From the NCBI GenBank assembly GCA_030698495.1, contig JAUYKA010000018.1:1-57310 (forward strand): 57,310 nucleotides of DNA, given 5' to 3'. The DNA is from a bacterium. GTDB lineage: Bacteria > Patescibacteriota > Andersenbacteria > UBA10190. The notes beneath the pieces are model-generated. The model was given only the letters and a program-made list of their open reading frames with translations, searched no databases and was not told where the DNA came from. Shown piece by piece: positions 48,674 through 57,272 of the stretch (position 1 is the first letter of the stretch; each line of letters opens with the position of its first letter). The translations under genes and the position numbers were made by a program.

Positions 48674-49771
48674 CTATTTCTTCTTACCGCCAACCGGATG
48701 TTGGACAATCGAGATTAACGCCAGTATCAGCGCCCCTAAGGACAATACCATCATAATCAACACAAACAAGCCGCCGATCAACGGCACAATCCTGACCGTC
48801 GCGAATATTACTGCTCCCATTAGCGCGTGCTGCCACGTGTTATGCCCGATCTCCTGCTTTAATAACTTCACCGCTACCCACTCGCCAACCAGAATAGCTA
48901 TATACCCAATAGCCGTAATTACCAATGCTATCGTTGCCAACACGGCGATTATTGCCAGCGGAATGCCGACCACAGTGACTAACAGCAGGACAGATAATGG
49001 TATAGCCACTAATAGCCATAAAATTCCCACCCCGAAAGATTTCAAGGTTTGTTTTTTGGCTGTTTCAAAAACCGTTCGCGTTAATCCGGGTAGCAAGAAA
49101 AGCAATACCAGCGCGAATACAAACCAGGTCACCACACTGCGTACCCAGTTTAAGATATACAGTCGCTGACTTATTTCTTTTGCTCCCGATACGTGTTGGG
49201 TAACAACATGCTTTACTTCTCCTCTAATTATAGCGCCATCGTCAATTTGCACCTTCGCTTTTTCTTCTCCGTATGTAATAAGATCACCGTTAATAACCGC
49301 GCTGGCAGTAACCAACAACGACGGAGCCGCTACTTTGACCGCGCCGTCTATTGTTCCCGAAATTTCTACTGTTGAACCGGCTAAATAAGCATCACCCGAT
49401 GCGTTTACCTCTTGAGATAAGGTAACGTTATTTCCGGCCGCAAAAATATCATCAGCTTCAGGCGATTCCACCCGCACCGTATTGCCGGCCGCATACACAT
49501 CATCACCCACCGAGCCGCTCACCGTCACCGAACTTCCGGCCGCATACACATCCTGGCCGACCGAACCGCTTATCTCCACCGCATTTCCGGCCGCGAAGAC
49601 GTCGTCTTTTACCGGCTGGTCAATGGTAACTCGTTGCCCGGCTATGTAAGCATCATCTTGTACCGCATTATCGGGAGACACATTTTCTCCCGCCGCAAAA
49701 TAAGCTGCTCCTGCCGCCGTTGGCAAAACCATAACCAGCGCCAGAACAATCGCCAAACTGTAATATTTCAT
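48674..49771 (-). CDS. Bactofilin-like beta-repeat surface/membrane protein
   Basis: A signal peptide (1-22), then about eight short repeats of the type GDDVYAAGNTVRVESP that form a beta-helical, polymer-like fold, a further beta domain (to about 195), and a C-terminal region with four membrane helices (about 208-355). 365 residues. The repeats resemble the polymer-forming bactofilin/DUF583 group. Likely an envelope structural protein. Confidence 0.75.
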   Translation of the reverse strand: MKYYSLAIVLALVMVLPTAAGAAYFAAGENVSPDNAVQDDAYIAGQRVTIDQPVKDDVFAAGNAVEISGSVGQDVYAAGSSVTVSGSVGDDVYAAGNTVRVESPEADDIFAAGNNVTLSQEVNASGDAYLAGSTVEISGTIDGAVKVAAPSLLVTASAVINGDLITYGEEKAKVQIDDGAIIRGEVKHVVTQHVSGAKEISQRLYILNWVRSVVTWFVFALVLLFLLPGLTRTVFETAKKQTLKSFGVGILWLLVAIPLSVLLLVTVVGIPLAIIAVLATIALVITAIGYIAILVGEWVAVKLLKQEIGHNTWQHALMGAVIFATVRIVPLIGGLFVLIMMVLSLGALILALISIVQHPVGGKKK

Positions 49772-49899
49772 AGAAAATTATTTAAGGAAAAGACCTCTTA
49801 TCTCTAAATATAGCCTGTTTTACAAAAAATACGATACCACTTCGCAGTTAGTAATGCACGATTTACAGCAATGTAACGCAAACCAGGTTATTCCAAATA

Positions 49900-50106
49900 T
49901 TACTCCTTGTCTGAATATTTCTGCTCTATCTTCGTTACCTTATTCTCAATTTCCTTTAATCGTTTCTTAAGCGCCGCCGCCAATTCCAAACCCCGTTCAA
50001 ATCGCGGTAAATCTTTTTCCAAATCCAATTCGTGCGATTCAAAATCGGACACGATTTTTTCCAGCTCTTCATAAGCTTTCGCAAAAACAAACTTTTCTTC
50101 AGTCAT
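49900..50106 (-). CDS. xseB: Exodeoxyribonuclease VII small subunit
   Basis: 68 residues with the family core FAKAYEELEKIVSDFESHELDLEKDLPRFERGLELAAAL. It binds the large subunit, encoded 23 nt upstream. Confidence 0.94.
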   Translation of the reverse strand: MTEEKFVFAKAYEELEKIVSDFESHELDLEKDLPRFERGLELAAALKKRLKEIENKVTKIEQKYSDKE

Positions 50107-50129
50107 ATAAAAACTATTGATGGTTTAAT

Positions 50130-51284
50130 CTAATTAACCGTCGACTCTATTTCCCCCCGCGCCAACTGACTGGTTATCACCGCTCCGGCTGGCAATTGCA
50201 ACGCGCTTTTTACTATATCACCCGCTTCGTTTTTTGTAATACTAAAACCTCTCCGTAGAATATTAGCCGGAGACAAAGAAGCCAGCAGACGCGTCGTCTG
50301 TAATAGGGCTTGCTGTTTATCTCCTACGGCAACCCCAAAGATTTCTTGGAGCCTCTCCACCCACGCTTCGGTCTGTTGCCTAAAACCGGCCGTCAGGTTC
50401 TTCAACACCGCCACTTGCCTGTCCACCGATTGACTTTTTTCCCGTAAGTCCATCAATACTTTTCCCCTCATATATTCCGTCATATTAATAATCGCGCTCG
50501 CTACCTCTTCTCGCGATCTCACTGCCAACTCCGCCGCATTACTGGGTGTCGATGCTCTAACATCGGCCGCCAACTCCGCCAGACAGACATCTCTTTCGTG
50601 TCCAATGCCAACCACTGTCGGCGTGCGCGAAGCCGCTACTGCTCGTACTACCGACTCGTCATTAAAAGCATGCAAATCTTCCAGGCTGCCTCCGCCGCGT
50701 ACCAATACCAGAACATCTAAATCTTTCAAATTGGTATTGGCGTATTCCAGCGCCGCAATAATCTGACGCGGCGCGTCCTCACCCTGTACCTGTGTGTGTA
50801 AAAAATAAATATCTAATCCGCCAAACCGTGCTGCCAGCACCTTCAGAAAATCGTTATATGCCGCCGCTTCCTGTGATGTTACCAGGGCAATTCTTTGCGG
50901 GTGCCGAGGCAGAAGGCGCTTTCTCTCCGGCGCAAATAATCCTTCCGTTGCCAATTTTTGCTTTAGTAGCTCAAATGCTCGTTTCAATGCCCCTTCCCCC
51001 GCCGGTTGAACATCGCTTAAAACAAAACTGAAAAACCCTTTATTGCGCAACGCCGGCCGTCCTTTTACCCGCACCAACATCCCGTCTTCGACTTGCGCCT
51101 TAAAATCCCATATTGGCATAAAACATCCTACCGAACTCTCCTCGTCTTTTAACGAAAAAATTACCCACTTATTATGGATAATCTTGAATTGCTCCACTTC
51201 CCCCTCCACTGTCAAACCCGCCAACGACTGCAAAGTGTTGTTCACGGCCTCCACTAATTGGCTTACCGATAAAACTTCAGACAT
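50130..51284 (-). CDS. xseA: Exodeoxyribonuclease VII large subunit
   Basis: Degrades single-stranded DNA with XseB. N-terminal OB fold (VEGEVEQFKIIHNKWVIFSLKD), catalytic core (RIALVTSQEAAAYNDFLKVL and VRGGGSLEDLHAFNDESVVRA...GIGHERDVCLAELAADVRASTPSNAAELAV) and a C-terminal helical region. 384 residues, slightly short. It begins 13 nt after the exchanger gene. Confidence 0.95.
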   Translation of the reverse strand: MSEVLSVSQLVEAVNNTLQSLAGLTVEGEVEQFKIIHNKWVIFSLKDEESSVGCFMPIWDFKAQVEDGMLVRVKGRPALRNKGFFSFVLSDVQPAGEGALKRAFELLKQKLATEGLFAPERKRLLPRHPQRIALVTSQEAAAYNDFLKVLAARFGGLDIYFLHTQVQGEDAPRQIIAALEYANTNLKDLDVLVLVRGGGSLEDLHAFNDESVVRAVAASRTPTVVGIGHERDVCLAELAADVRASTPSNAAELAVRSREEVASAIINMTEYMRGKVLMDLREKSQSVDRQVAVLKNLTAGFRQQTEAWVERLQEIFGVAVGDKQQALLQTTRLLASLSPANILRRGFSITKNEAGDIVKSALQLPAGAVITSQLARGEIESTVN

Positions 51285-51297
51285 GAATACAATGACT

Positions 51298-52269
51298 TTA
51301 TCCGCGTATAACCAGAAAACCGGTGTAAGCCGCGTATAGCGCCAAAAACGACACCCCTTCCCACCGCTCCAGCACTTTTTTTCTGCCTGTAAACATAGCT
51401 ATAAACAGCAGTAACGCCGCCGCTATCATTACCGTCAGATCAAAGTTCAAACCGCTTGTTAATGGCAGCGGCCTAATTACCGCCGTAGTCGCCAAAATAA
51501 ACAACAAATTAAAAATATTTGAGCCGACAATATTACCCACCGCGATATCTACGTTTTTACGCCAGGCTGCCACCACTGACGTCGCCAGCTCCGGCAAAGA
51601 TGTGCCGATTGCCACAATACTCAAGCCGATTACCGCCTCACTCACTCCTAAAGCCGTGGCGAACTTGGTTGCACTATCGACCATCCAATAACCACCCAGC
51701 ACTAAACCGGCCAACCCTCCACTTATCATTAATGAAGCTTTCTGCCAACTGCGTTTTTTAATATCAGGATTGTCTGTTCCGCCCTTCACCCGACTAATGC
51801 CGTAGGTGTAATACAAGAAGATCGAAAACAGTAAAAGCAGAACCAAACCGTCTATCCGTGTTACCGCCGATTGGCCGGCGCCATCAATGGCGCCGTCATT
51901 CACCAAAAAAAGCACCGCCAGCGATGCCAACAACATTAACGGAATTTCGCTCCAAATCGTACTGCGTTTAACCGCCAACGGCGCGATAATCGCCGTCACA
52001 CCTAAAATAAGCAAAACATTTGCTATATTACTGCCGATAATATTCCCCAACGCCAGCTCCGTACTGCCGCGTATGGCCGACAACAAATTAACCACCAACT
52101 CCGGGCTAGACGTGCCAAACGCCACTACCGTTAAACCGATAACCAACTCACTCACCCCAAATTTTTTCGCCAACGACCCCGCGCCATCAACTAATAAATC
52201 GGCGCCCTTAATCAGCGCCACTAAACCCAATACGAAAAAAATCAAACTTCCTACCATCATATCTACCAT
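51298..52269 (-). CDS. Calcium/sodium antiporter (CaCA family, YrbG-like)
   Basis: About 10 membrane helices in two inverted halves. The alpha-repeat motifs VVAFGTSSPELVVNLLSA and IVAIGTSLPELATSVVAA carry the ion-binding Glu, each followed by GNIIGSNIANVL or GNIVGSNIFNLL. The track start at 52311 lies upstream of the expected N-terminus; the ATG at 52269 (MVDMMVGSLIFF) fits better. About 323 residues. Confidence 0.92.
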   Translation of the reverse strand: MVDMMVGSLIFFVLGLVALIKGADLLVDGAGSLAKKFGVSELVIGLTVVAFGTSSPELVVNLLSAIRGSTELALGNIIGSNIANVLLILGVTAIIAPLAVKRSTIWSEIPLMLLASLAVLFLVNDGAIDGAGQSAVTRIDGLVLLLLFSIFLYYTYGISRVKGGTDNPDIKKRSWQKASLMISGGLAGLVLGGYWMVDSATKFATALGVSEAVIGLSIVAIGTSLPELATSVVAAWRKNVDIAVGNIVGSNIFNLLFILATTAVIRPLPLTSGLNFDLTVMIAAALLLFIAMFTGRKKVLERWEGVSFLALYAAYTGFLVIRG

Positions 52270-52433
52270 TATAGCAGCAATTATCCTCCCGCCACATCCC
52301 CCGTATTTCAAACACCAATGACCAATTAACGACGTCGCTGTCAGTGATCATTAAGTAATTGAAGAATTGATTAAAAATTACTGTGTCGGCCATAGCCTTG
52401 TGCGACGGCTGAAAAATTGATAATTGAAAATTC

Positions 52434-53012
52434 CTACCATAAATCAGATTTTACCGTTCTACCCAATCTCTCATGCTTCCCTAAAGCTAACAGAGATTTA
52501 AGACTATAGGGTGCCCACTCCGCCAACACAAACAACACTCCCGTGTACGCCAAATTTCCCAGCAAGTTATACCGGAAAAAAGGAATCGCGTAATAATAAG
52601 ACAAAATCAAACCGTCACCCGTCAGCGGATAATAACCGCTAAACCGCCACACCGCTAAATTGGTCGCCAGGTAAAAAATTATCGAGCTGGCCAAAGACGC
52701 CCCTATAATCGGCAAAGCCCGACGTCGCTCGCGTAACCATGTGCCCAGCCAAACCGTCAACGCGAAAGACCCGTACACCGCCGCCATTGTCGGCCACTCA
52801 TAAAAACCAAGCAATAAATCAGAAGCAAACATAGCAATAAGCGGTACCAGCAATGCCCACGGGCGCTTAAGCAAAGCACCGGATAACAAAGCCACAGCCG
52901 CTATCGGCGCCACGTTAGGCACGTGCGGCACCAACCTTAAAATCATTGAACCGCCGACTAGAATCAGTATTAACCATGTCTCAACGGATAATAGCTTCTT
53001 GTTTATTGTCAT
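52434..53012 (-). CDS. DUF6580/ECF S-component-like membrane protein in the B12 operon
   Basis: 192 residues with about five to six membrane helices. The region LRLVPHVPNVAPIAAVALLSGALLKRPWALLVPLIAMFASDLLLGFYE matches the DUF6580 type, membrane proteins that look like substrate-binding subunits of energy-coupling-factor transporters. Its ATG overlaps the stop of the transcobalamin-like gene (ATGA). Its place in a riboswitch-controlled operon suggests it carries cobalamin or a precursor through the membrane. No EcfA/EcfT is seen in the window. Confidence 0.7.
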   Translation of the reverse strand: MTINKKLLSVETWLILILVGGSMILRLVPHVPNVAPIAAVALLSGALLKRPWALLVPLIAMFASDLLLGFYEWPTMAAVYGSFALTVWLGTWLRERRRALPIIGASLASSIIFYLATNLAVWRFSGYYPLTGDGLILSYYYAIPFFRYNLLGNLAYTGVLFVLAEWAPYSLKSLLALGKHERLGRTVKSDLW

Positions 53013-54967
53013 AATAATTTTGTTAATAATCGAGTAATACTAACACCGATACCTATGTTAGCCAAGCTGAATAGACCCACCGCGAACTGCTTATCTTTGG
53101 CATTTAAAGGCACAAATCCCGCCGGAGTACTTTCATCAATAACTTGCTCCGCCCTTTCTTGTTTTTGCGTTGCCTTGACTGGTAACTCCTTATCTTGACC
53201 TGATATTACGGCCGATTGAACAGATTCGTCGTTACTGACAACTCCCATTACCATTCCCGTCGGTGACGGACTGATACTTGACTGACCAATACTGGTAATA
53301 TTAATAGACTGCCCCGGCACGTACGTTAGCGCCTCGCTTCCTATCACCGCCGTCGCTATCTTCATTATCGGCCATGGACTTTGCTCAAGCGCCGTTGCCG
53401 CGTAAGCCGTCATTAGTGCCGAGCTATCATTCTGGCCGCGCCAGCCGAACGCTCCCGATTCATTTTGATAGCCGAGTAAAGCCGTCCAAGGATCACCCGC
53501 GGCCACACGCCAGGCGGCCGGATCTTCGCCCAACGATATAATCGCCTGAATAGCCCACGAGGTTGTCGCGCTGTTTCCCCCAAAGCCGCCCGAGTCATCT
53601 TGATGATTTTTTAGCCAACCGCGCGCCTTGTCTCTTGCGTTATGTATATCTATCCCCCCGCCATCCTTTTGGTAAGCCCCTAAAGCCTGCACCGCCGCCG
53701 CAGTCAAATCAATGTTATTAGTCCAGTCTCCACTCGCGCCTTGCGTTGCGATAAGATGCTCTATCGTTCGGTTCAAATTGGAGGAACTAGCGTTTTCTCC
53801 CGCCGCCAGCCAAGCCAGTACGCCAAAAATATCATCGTTGATCAATCCTTCTTCTCCGACTTGTCCGTCATGATAATACCCGTTAAGACGCTCAATCAAA
53901 TCATCGCCGTTAAAATTTCGCGGGTTGGCTCCGGAGGCTCTTACTGCCAAAATCAACCTCTCCACATCCGTGGCGCTATTTAAAGGAGTTTGGCCTAACG
54001 CCGCCAGCAGTGAATTACCCCCCTTGGTTATTTGCGCGCTTGATTGTTCATTCGCGCCCAATGCTACTGCCGCCCAGGCGCTTGTTATATAACCATCAAT
54101 CAACCCGTCAATATTTTGCTGTTGTTCCAAGTAGCGCAAGGCTTTGTCGGCCGCGTCTTGTCTGCTGTCTTCCGTCATCGACAGCACCGCCGCCGTCGGT
54201 GTTACTGTTGGCGTTGCCGTGGGTGTCATCGTCGGTGTCGACGCAATCAACGGCGTCGGAGTTACTATTGCAGCCACCAGCTGCAAAGGAGCGCTTCTGA
54301 TCAAACCGTCCCCTTCGGCTTGAACCAACAACGAATTATCTACCGCCAAACTTACCGTCACTCTGCCGTCATCCGGTACCGTTAGAATTTTCTCTCCCGC
54401 TCGCAATGTCTCTCCGCTAGCCGGCTCCCAATGCCCGTGCCATACCCAATTATCGTCCGTTTCCCCAATTCTTTTTTCAACCACAACAACAGTTTGCTCA
54501 TCTCCCGCTTCTGCCTCTGATGCCGTTATTCTTAGCGGCGCGTCGCCAAAAGCCGCCAACGCCAACAATAAATCGTCCCCATCTTTAATCTGATAATCAG
54601 CCACACCAACGTCCGCCGCGTCGTAATTGACCCAAAAACTCCAATATTTGGAATAATCATCCGGCGCCTTCTCACCGTCAATATCGGTGATAAACAAACC
54701 AAATCCGAAATCGGATACATTAAAACCAAACTGCTTTTCGTCATTAGCCACCGCCAAGGCGCAAGCCGCCACTTTTTCTAATTGATGTTCGTTGCCGGTG
54801 TTATCAACAATCACGCAATCATTGACGGCGACATCATGGTTGTAAATAGTATTCTTCTCTCCCTCAACACGAAGATGAACCGTTATTGTATTATCCGCGT
54901 TACTGACGCCAACCAACCCGCCTAAAGCCAGCCCCAGTACAAGCAACCAATAAAAAATATTTTTCAT
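53009..54967 (-). CDS. Secreted transcobalamin-like protein: DUF4430 + alpha/alpha toroid
   Basis: 652 residues. Signal peptide (1-24); DUF4430/transcobalamin beta-domain (about 27-140, ending YSKYWSFWVNYDAADVGVADYQIKDGDDLLLAL); a beta region (about 145-235); a Pro/Thr stalk (TPTMTPTATPTVTPT); an alpha/alpha-toroid of prenyltransferase/squalene-cyclase type (about 265-545, with QGASGDWTNNIDLTAAAVQAL and HQDDSGGFGGNSATTSWAIQAI); a C-terminal membrane helix (about 627-648). Transcobalamin and intrinsic factor have the same two folds in the opposite order. Likely binds B12 at the cell surface. It starts 1 nt after the preceding gene. Confidence 0.82.
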   Translation of the reverse strand: MKNIFYWLLVLGLALGGLVGVSNADNTITVHLRVEGEKNTIYNHDVAVNDCVIVDNTGNEHQLEKVAACALAVANDEKQFGFNVSDFGFGLFITDIDGEKAPDDYSKYWSFWVNYDAADVGVADYQIKDGDDLLLALAAFGDAPLRITASEAEAGDEQTVVVVEKRIGETDDNWVWHGHWEPASGETLRAGEKILTVPDDGRVTVSLAVDNSLLVQAEGDGLIRSAPLQLVAAIVTPTPLIASTPTMTPTATPTVTPTAAVLSMTEDSRQDAADKALRYLEQQQNIDGLIDGYITSAWAAVALGANEQSSAQITKGGNSLLAALGQTPLNSATDVERLILAVRASGANPRNFNGDDLIERLNGYYHDGQVGEEGLINDDIFGVLAWLAAGENASSSNLNRTIEHLIATQGASGDWTNNIDLTAAAVQALGAYQKDGGGIDIHNARDKARGWLKNHQDDSGGFGGNSATTSWAIQAIISLGEDPAAWRVAAGDPWTALLGYQNESGAFGWRGQNDSSALMTAYAATALEQSPWPIMKIATAVIGSEALTYVPGQSINITSIGQSSISPSPTGMVMGVVSNDESVQSAVISGQDKELPVKATQKQERAEQVIDESTPAGFVPLNAKDKQFAVGLFSLANIGIGVSITRLLTKLL

Positions 54968-54968
54968 A

Positions 54969-55535
54969 TTACTTAAGCTCCTTCTCGGCTTCGTATTTCC
55001 ACGTTACTCTGTCGCCCGGCGCCGCCATCGTTGTGGAAGCACCCGTCGGAGTCAAGCGGTCATTAACATACAACTGCCAATAAAGATTTTTCGCCGCGTC
55101 ATTGTCCGTGCCGTTTATGCTTTCCACAAACACACCCAGCGTACCCCCGTAATCTTTCGTTCTTAACTGTAAACCTTGGCTTTTCGCCTTTTCCAGTATT
55201 TGCGCCACATTTTCATTTTGACCAGCCGCAACTTCATAGACATCCGTGCTGCTAGGACCCGTAATTTCTAGGCTTACCGTTTGAGTATTCGCACTAACAT
55301 CTTGCTGACTGTTTTGCTCGCCCCTTACCGGCGTTAACGCCTTGTTAGCACTGTTTTCTACCGCTATCTCTCCCGACTCATCAGTGATTGTCTTTACCGC
55401 ATCTTCTTTTATATTAGGCAACCGGAATAAAACCGCCGCCAGCACCAACGCTAACGGTAATAACAACCCCAACGCGATCAACTCCGGCTTAATATTTTTT
55501 CTCCCCACCGCTTTCTCTGTTTTATCATCCTGCAT
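54969..55535 (-). CDS. Membrane-anchored DUF4430 (transcobalamin beta-domain) protein
   Basis: 188 residues: a basic N-terminus, one membrane helix (about 17-37), a polar linker and a C-terminal DUF4430 domain (about 90-188; YGGTLGVFVESINGTDNDAAKNLYWQLYVND...MAAPGDRVTWKYE). It is the first gene behind the cobalamin riboswitch and terminator and is almost contiguous with the transcobalamin-like gene. Likely a surface cobalamin-binding protein. No strong SD sits directly before the ATG. Confidence 0.82.
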   Translation of the reverse strand: MQDDKTEKAVGRKNIKPELIALGLLLPLALVLAAVLFRLPNIKEDAVKTITDESGEIAVENSANKALTPVRGEQNSQQDVSANTQTVSLEITGPSSTDVYEVAAGQNENVAQILEKAKSQGLQLRTKDYGGTLGVFVESINGTDNDAAKNLYWQLYVNDRLTPTGASTTMAAPGDRVTWKYEAEKELK

Positions 55536-55574
55536 ATTTTTTATCTTTAAGGGTAATTCCCTCCCCCGCCGCCA

Positions 55575-55605
55575 TAAAAAAACTCTGCCTAAGCAGAGAA
55601 AAAAT
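55575..55605 (-). terminator. Riboswitch-linked intrinsic terminator
   Basis: CTCTGC-TTAG-GCAGAG followed by a run of seven T on the minus strand, between the riboswitch and the first gene of the B12 operon. It is suited to attenuation when cobalamin is bound. Confidence 0.85.
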
Positions 55606-55635
55606 TGGACTAACCAATAAATTACCTTCCTCCTG

Positions 55636-55797
55636 CTCGGGATCTAACATCACAAAGACGAAGGGTCGGACTTTCTTAAATCTCTGATAAAGAAATTTAA
55701 GATTACCGTTGCGGCACAGTGCGGGATTTACACCCGCTTCACTTGTCTTGCTTGCCGCGAAGCACTCGCGGCTTTTTTGATAAATGACAACCTGTAT
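55636..55797 (-). promoter_or_regulatory. Cobalamin riboswitch
   Basis: On the minus strand the leader contains ATACAGGTTGT near its 5' end, then the characteristic core GCGGGTGTAAATCCCGCACT followed by GTGCCGCAACGGTAA, and a 3' AAGTCCGACCC element like the B12 box. The order and spacing match the cobalamin (AdoCbl/MeCbl) riboswitch family. It is followed by a terminator and then the DUF4430 genes. A 98-codon ORF in the track over this region is spurious. The ligand form cannot be told from sequence alone. Confidence 0.9.
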
Positions 55798-55801
55798 CAA
55801 C

Positions 55802-55831
55802 ACTATACGGTCGGCCATCAAGTCCAGTCAA
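55802..55831 (-). promoter_or_regulatory. Promoter of the riboswitch operon
   Basis: TTGACT (55826-55831), an 18-nt spacer and TATAGT (55802-55807). The expected start of transcription is at about 55795, the beginning of the riboswitch. Confidence 0.7.
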
Positions 55832-56075
55832 CGACAAACCCCGACACTTTTCCCCAGAATCTATCTTTTTTTAAACTTTGTTTCTTCTTATGATATACAT
55901 ATAGCATACCTCCGACCGGGAACTCTCCGGAAACGCCAATCATCCCGAGGCCAGGAGGTAGCCGCCAGGTAATATTGAATGGTTTCTTTGTGCCCCTGAC
56001 CACTCAATATGCAGCCCACTCGTCGTGGAATCTGCACTGGCGGTTTTTTCTTTTCGCCAAAATAATAGGTATGTA
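55832..56075. other. Gap between the riboswitch promoter and the SIMPL gene
   Basis: About 240 bases. Short frames on the minus strand (for example 55818-56003) have no good start; an SD-like GGAGGT at about 55910 precedes only very short frames. Nothing firm is seen. Confidence 0.4.
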
Positions 56076-56834
56076 TCACTTTATCTCGTAAGTTACCGTA
56101 ACTGTGGCCGTAACATCCTGACTGCCGGCCGGTACCTCCACGCCTCCGCCCACGGCATCGTTTTCTAAAGCGGCCCTGGCATAAATAGGCGGCTGATCAG
56201 GTACTTGAGTACTGGCGGAAAAAGTTTTTACCTGACCCAAATGTACCCCTAGAGCTTTAGCCAACTCGTCCGCTTTGCTCTTAGCATTTTTTATCGCTTC
56301 TTCTTGTGCCTGTAAACGCAAGTCTTCAGGATCATCGATAGTAAAACTTATACCGCCAACCTGATTAGCGCCCTCGCCAGTGGCTTTGGTTACTATGTCT
56401 CCTATTCTATCCAAATCTCTGATTTTCACCTGCACCGATTCACTGGCTTCATACCCGCGCAACTGCTGCCGACCATCGCTATAATCGTAAACCGGATTAA
56501 TAGACAAATTAGTCGCTTTTATATCTTCTTCCTTTACGCCGTCTTTCTTCACCGAGGCCACTACCGCGTTAAACTTTGTTTCCAATATTGATATTGCCGC
56601 CGAGGCTGTTGTTTGCGCACCCGTTTGCACTCCTAAATTGATTTGCGCTATGTCCGGTACCGTTGTTACTTCCCCCGTGCCCTCAACTGTGATTTCCCTA
56701 TTAGCCGCAGCTTCTTGCTGAATGCGCTGCGGCTGGGAACCTACATACTGACCCCCCAAATAAAACAAACCGCCGATAATAACCGCCGCAAAAATTACAT
56801 TTTTTCTATTATTCAAATTATTTTCTTCTAACAT
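56076..56834 (-). CDS. SIMPL (DUF541) domain protein
   Basis: 252 residues: one N-terminal membrane helix (about 10-28) and an extracellular SIMPL domain starting ITVEGTGEVTTVPDIAQINLGVQT, with YEASESVQVKIRDLDRIGDIVTKATGEGANQVGGISFTIDD. DUF541 proteins include periplasmic stress-related proteins; the molecular role is unclear. Confidence 0.9.
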   Translation of the reverse strand: MLEENNLNNRKNVIFAAVIIGGLFYLGGQYVGSQPQRIQQEAAANREITVEGTGEVTTVPDIAQINLGVQTGAQTTASAAISILETKFNAVVASVKKDGVKEEDIKATNLSINPVYDYSDGRQQLRGYEASESVQVKIRDLDRIGDIVTKATGEGANQVGGISFTIDDPEDLRLQAQEEAIKNAKSKADELAKALGVHLGQVKTFSASTQVPDQPPIYARAALENDAVGGGVEVPAGSQDVTATVTVTYEIK

Positions 56835-57272
56835 AGTAATAATAAATTATCTTACCTTAAGCATACTATTAAAAGATAAAATATAGGAATGTAAAAGCTC
56901 ACTCGACGTGCGTCTGAATTCGGGCTATCCAGACCCCCCATCACCCGCCGAGTGAGCTAAGTCCAGTCTGCCTGCATGAAAGGACTTAGACTGGCCGCTT
57001 AAAATATCAACAAGAACGTACAAATAGGCATCCATGCCTCTTGGGGAACACGTTCCCGCCGCAGGACATAAGTCGGATCACCTCCCTCCTACATAGGGGA
57101 AGGGAACGCGTCCGGGGAACATCCAGTGTTCATATCTTTATATAGCACGACGTTATGTAATGCAACCCGCAGTCTTGTCTAATACAAGACTGGCCTGAAC
57201 AACCCCTCGGTTTCTAACACAAAAGTGGCCTGAAGCCGAAACTAAAAAGCGTGTGCCGTAGCATAGGGATAT
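56835..57272. other. Structured non-coding region, 438 bp
   Basis: Several stems are visible: AGCTCACTCG...CGAGTGAGCT (56896-56958), CTAAGTCC...GGACTTAG (56957-56989) and CAGTCTTGT-CTAAT-ACAAGACTG (57170-57192). A minus-strand promoter-like TTGCAT...TATATA lies at about 57139-57165. The only ORF with an SD is 20 codons. It may be a leader or an unknown small RNA. Confidence 0.45.
57007..57069 (-). CDS. Possible 20-residue ORF with an extended Shine-Dalgarno sequence
   Basis: An ATG at 57069 opens a 20-codon, Cys-containing frame (MSCGGNVFPK..., ending SC). AGGAGGGAGGTGATC upstream contains GGAGGTGATC, fully complementary to the standard 3' end of 16S rRNA. Spacing from GGAGG to ATG is 11 nt. 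It could be a leader peptide within the structured region. Confidence 0.3.
   Translation of the reverse strand: MSCGGNVFPKRHGCLFVRSC

Noticed and set aside
55525-55821. 98-codon ORF on the minus strand upstream of the DUF4430 gene
   Set aside because: It runs through the cobalamin riboswitch core and the terminator hairpin and overlaps the real gene start; it has no SD.
57061-57090. Resemblance of the plus strand (GGATCACCTCC) to the 3' end of 16S rRNA
   Set aside because: No other 16S sequence precedes it; the match is simply the complement of a strong SD on the minus strand.
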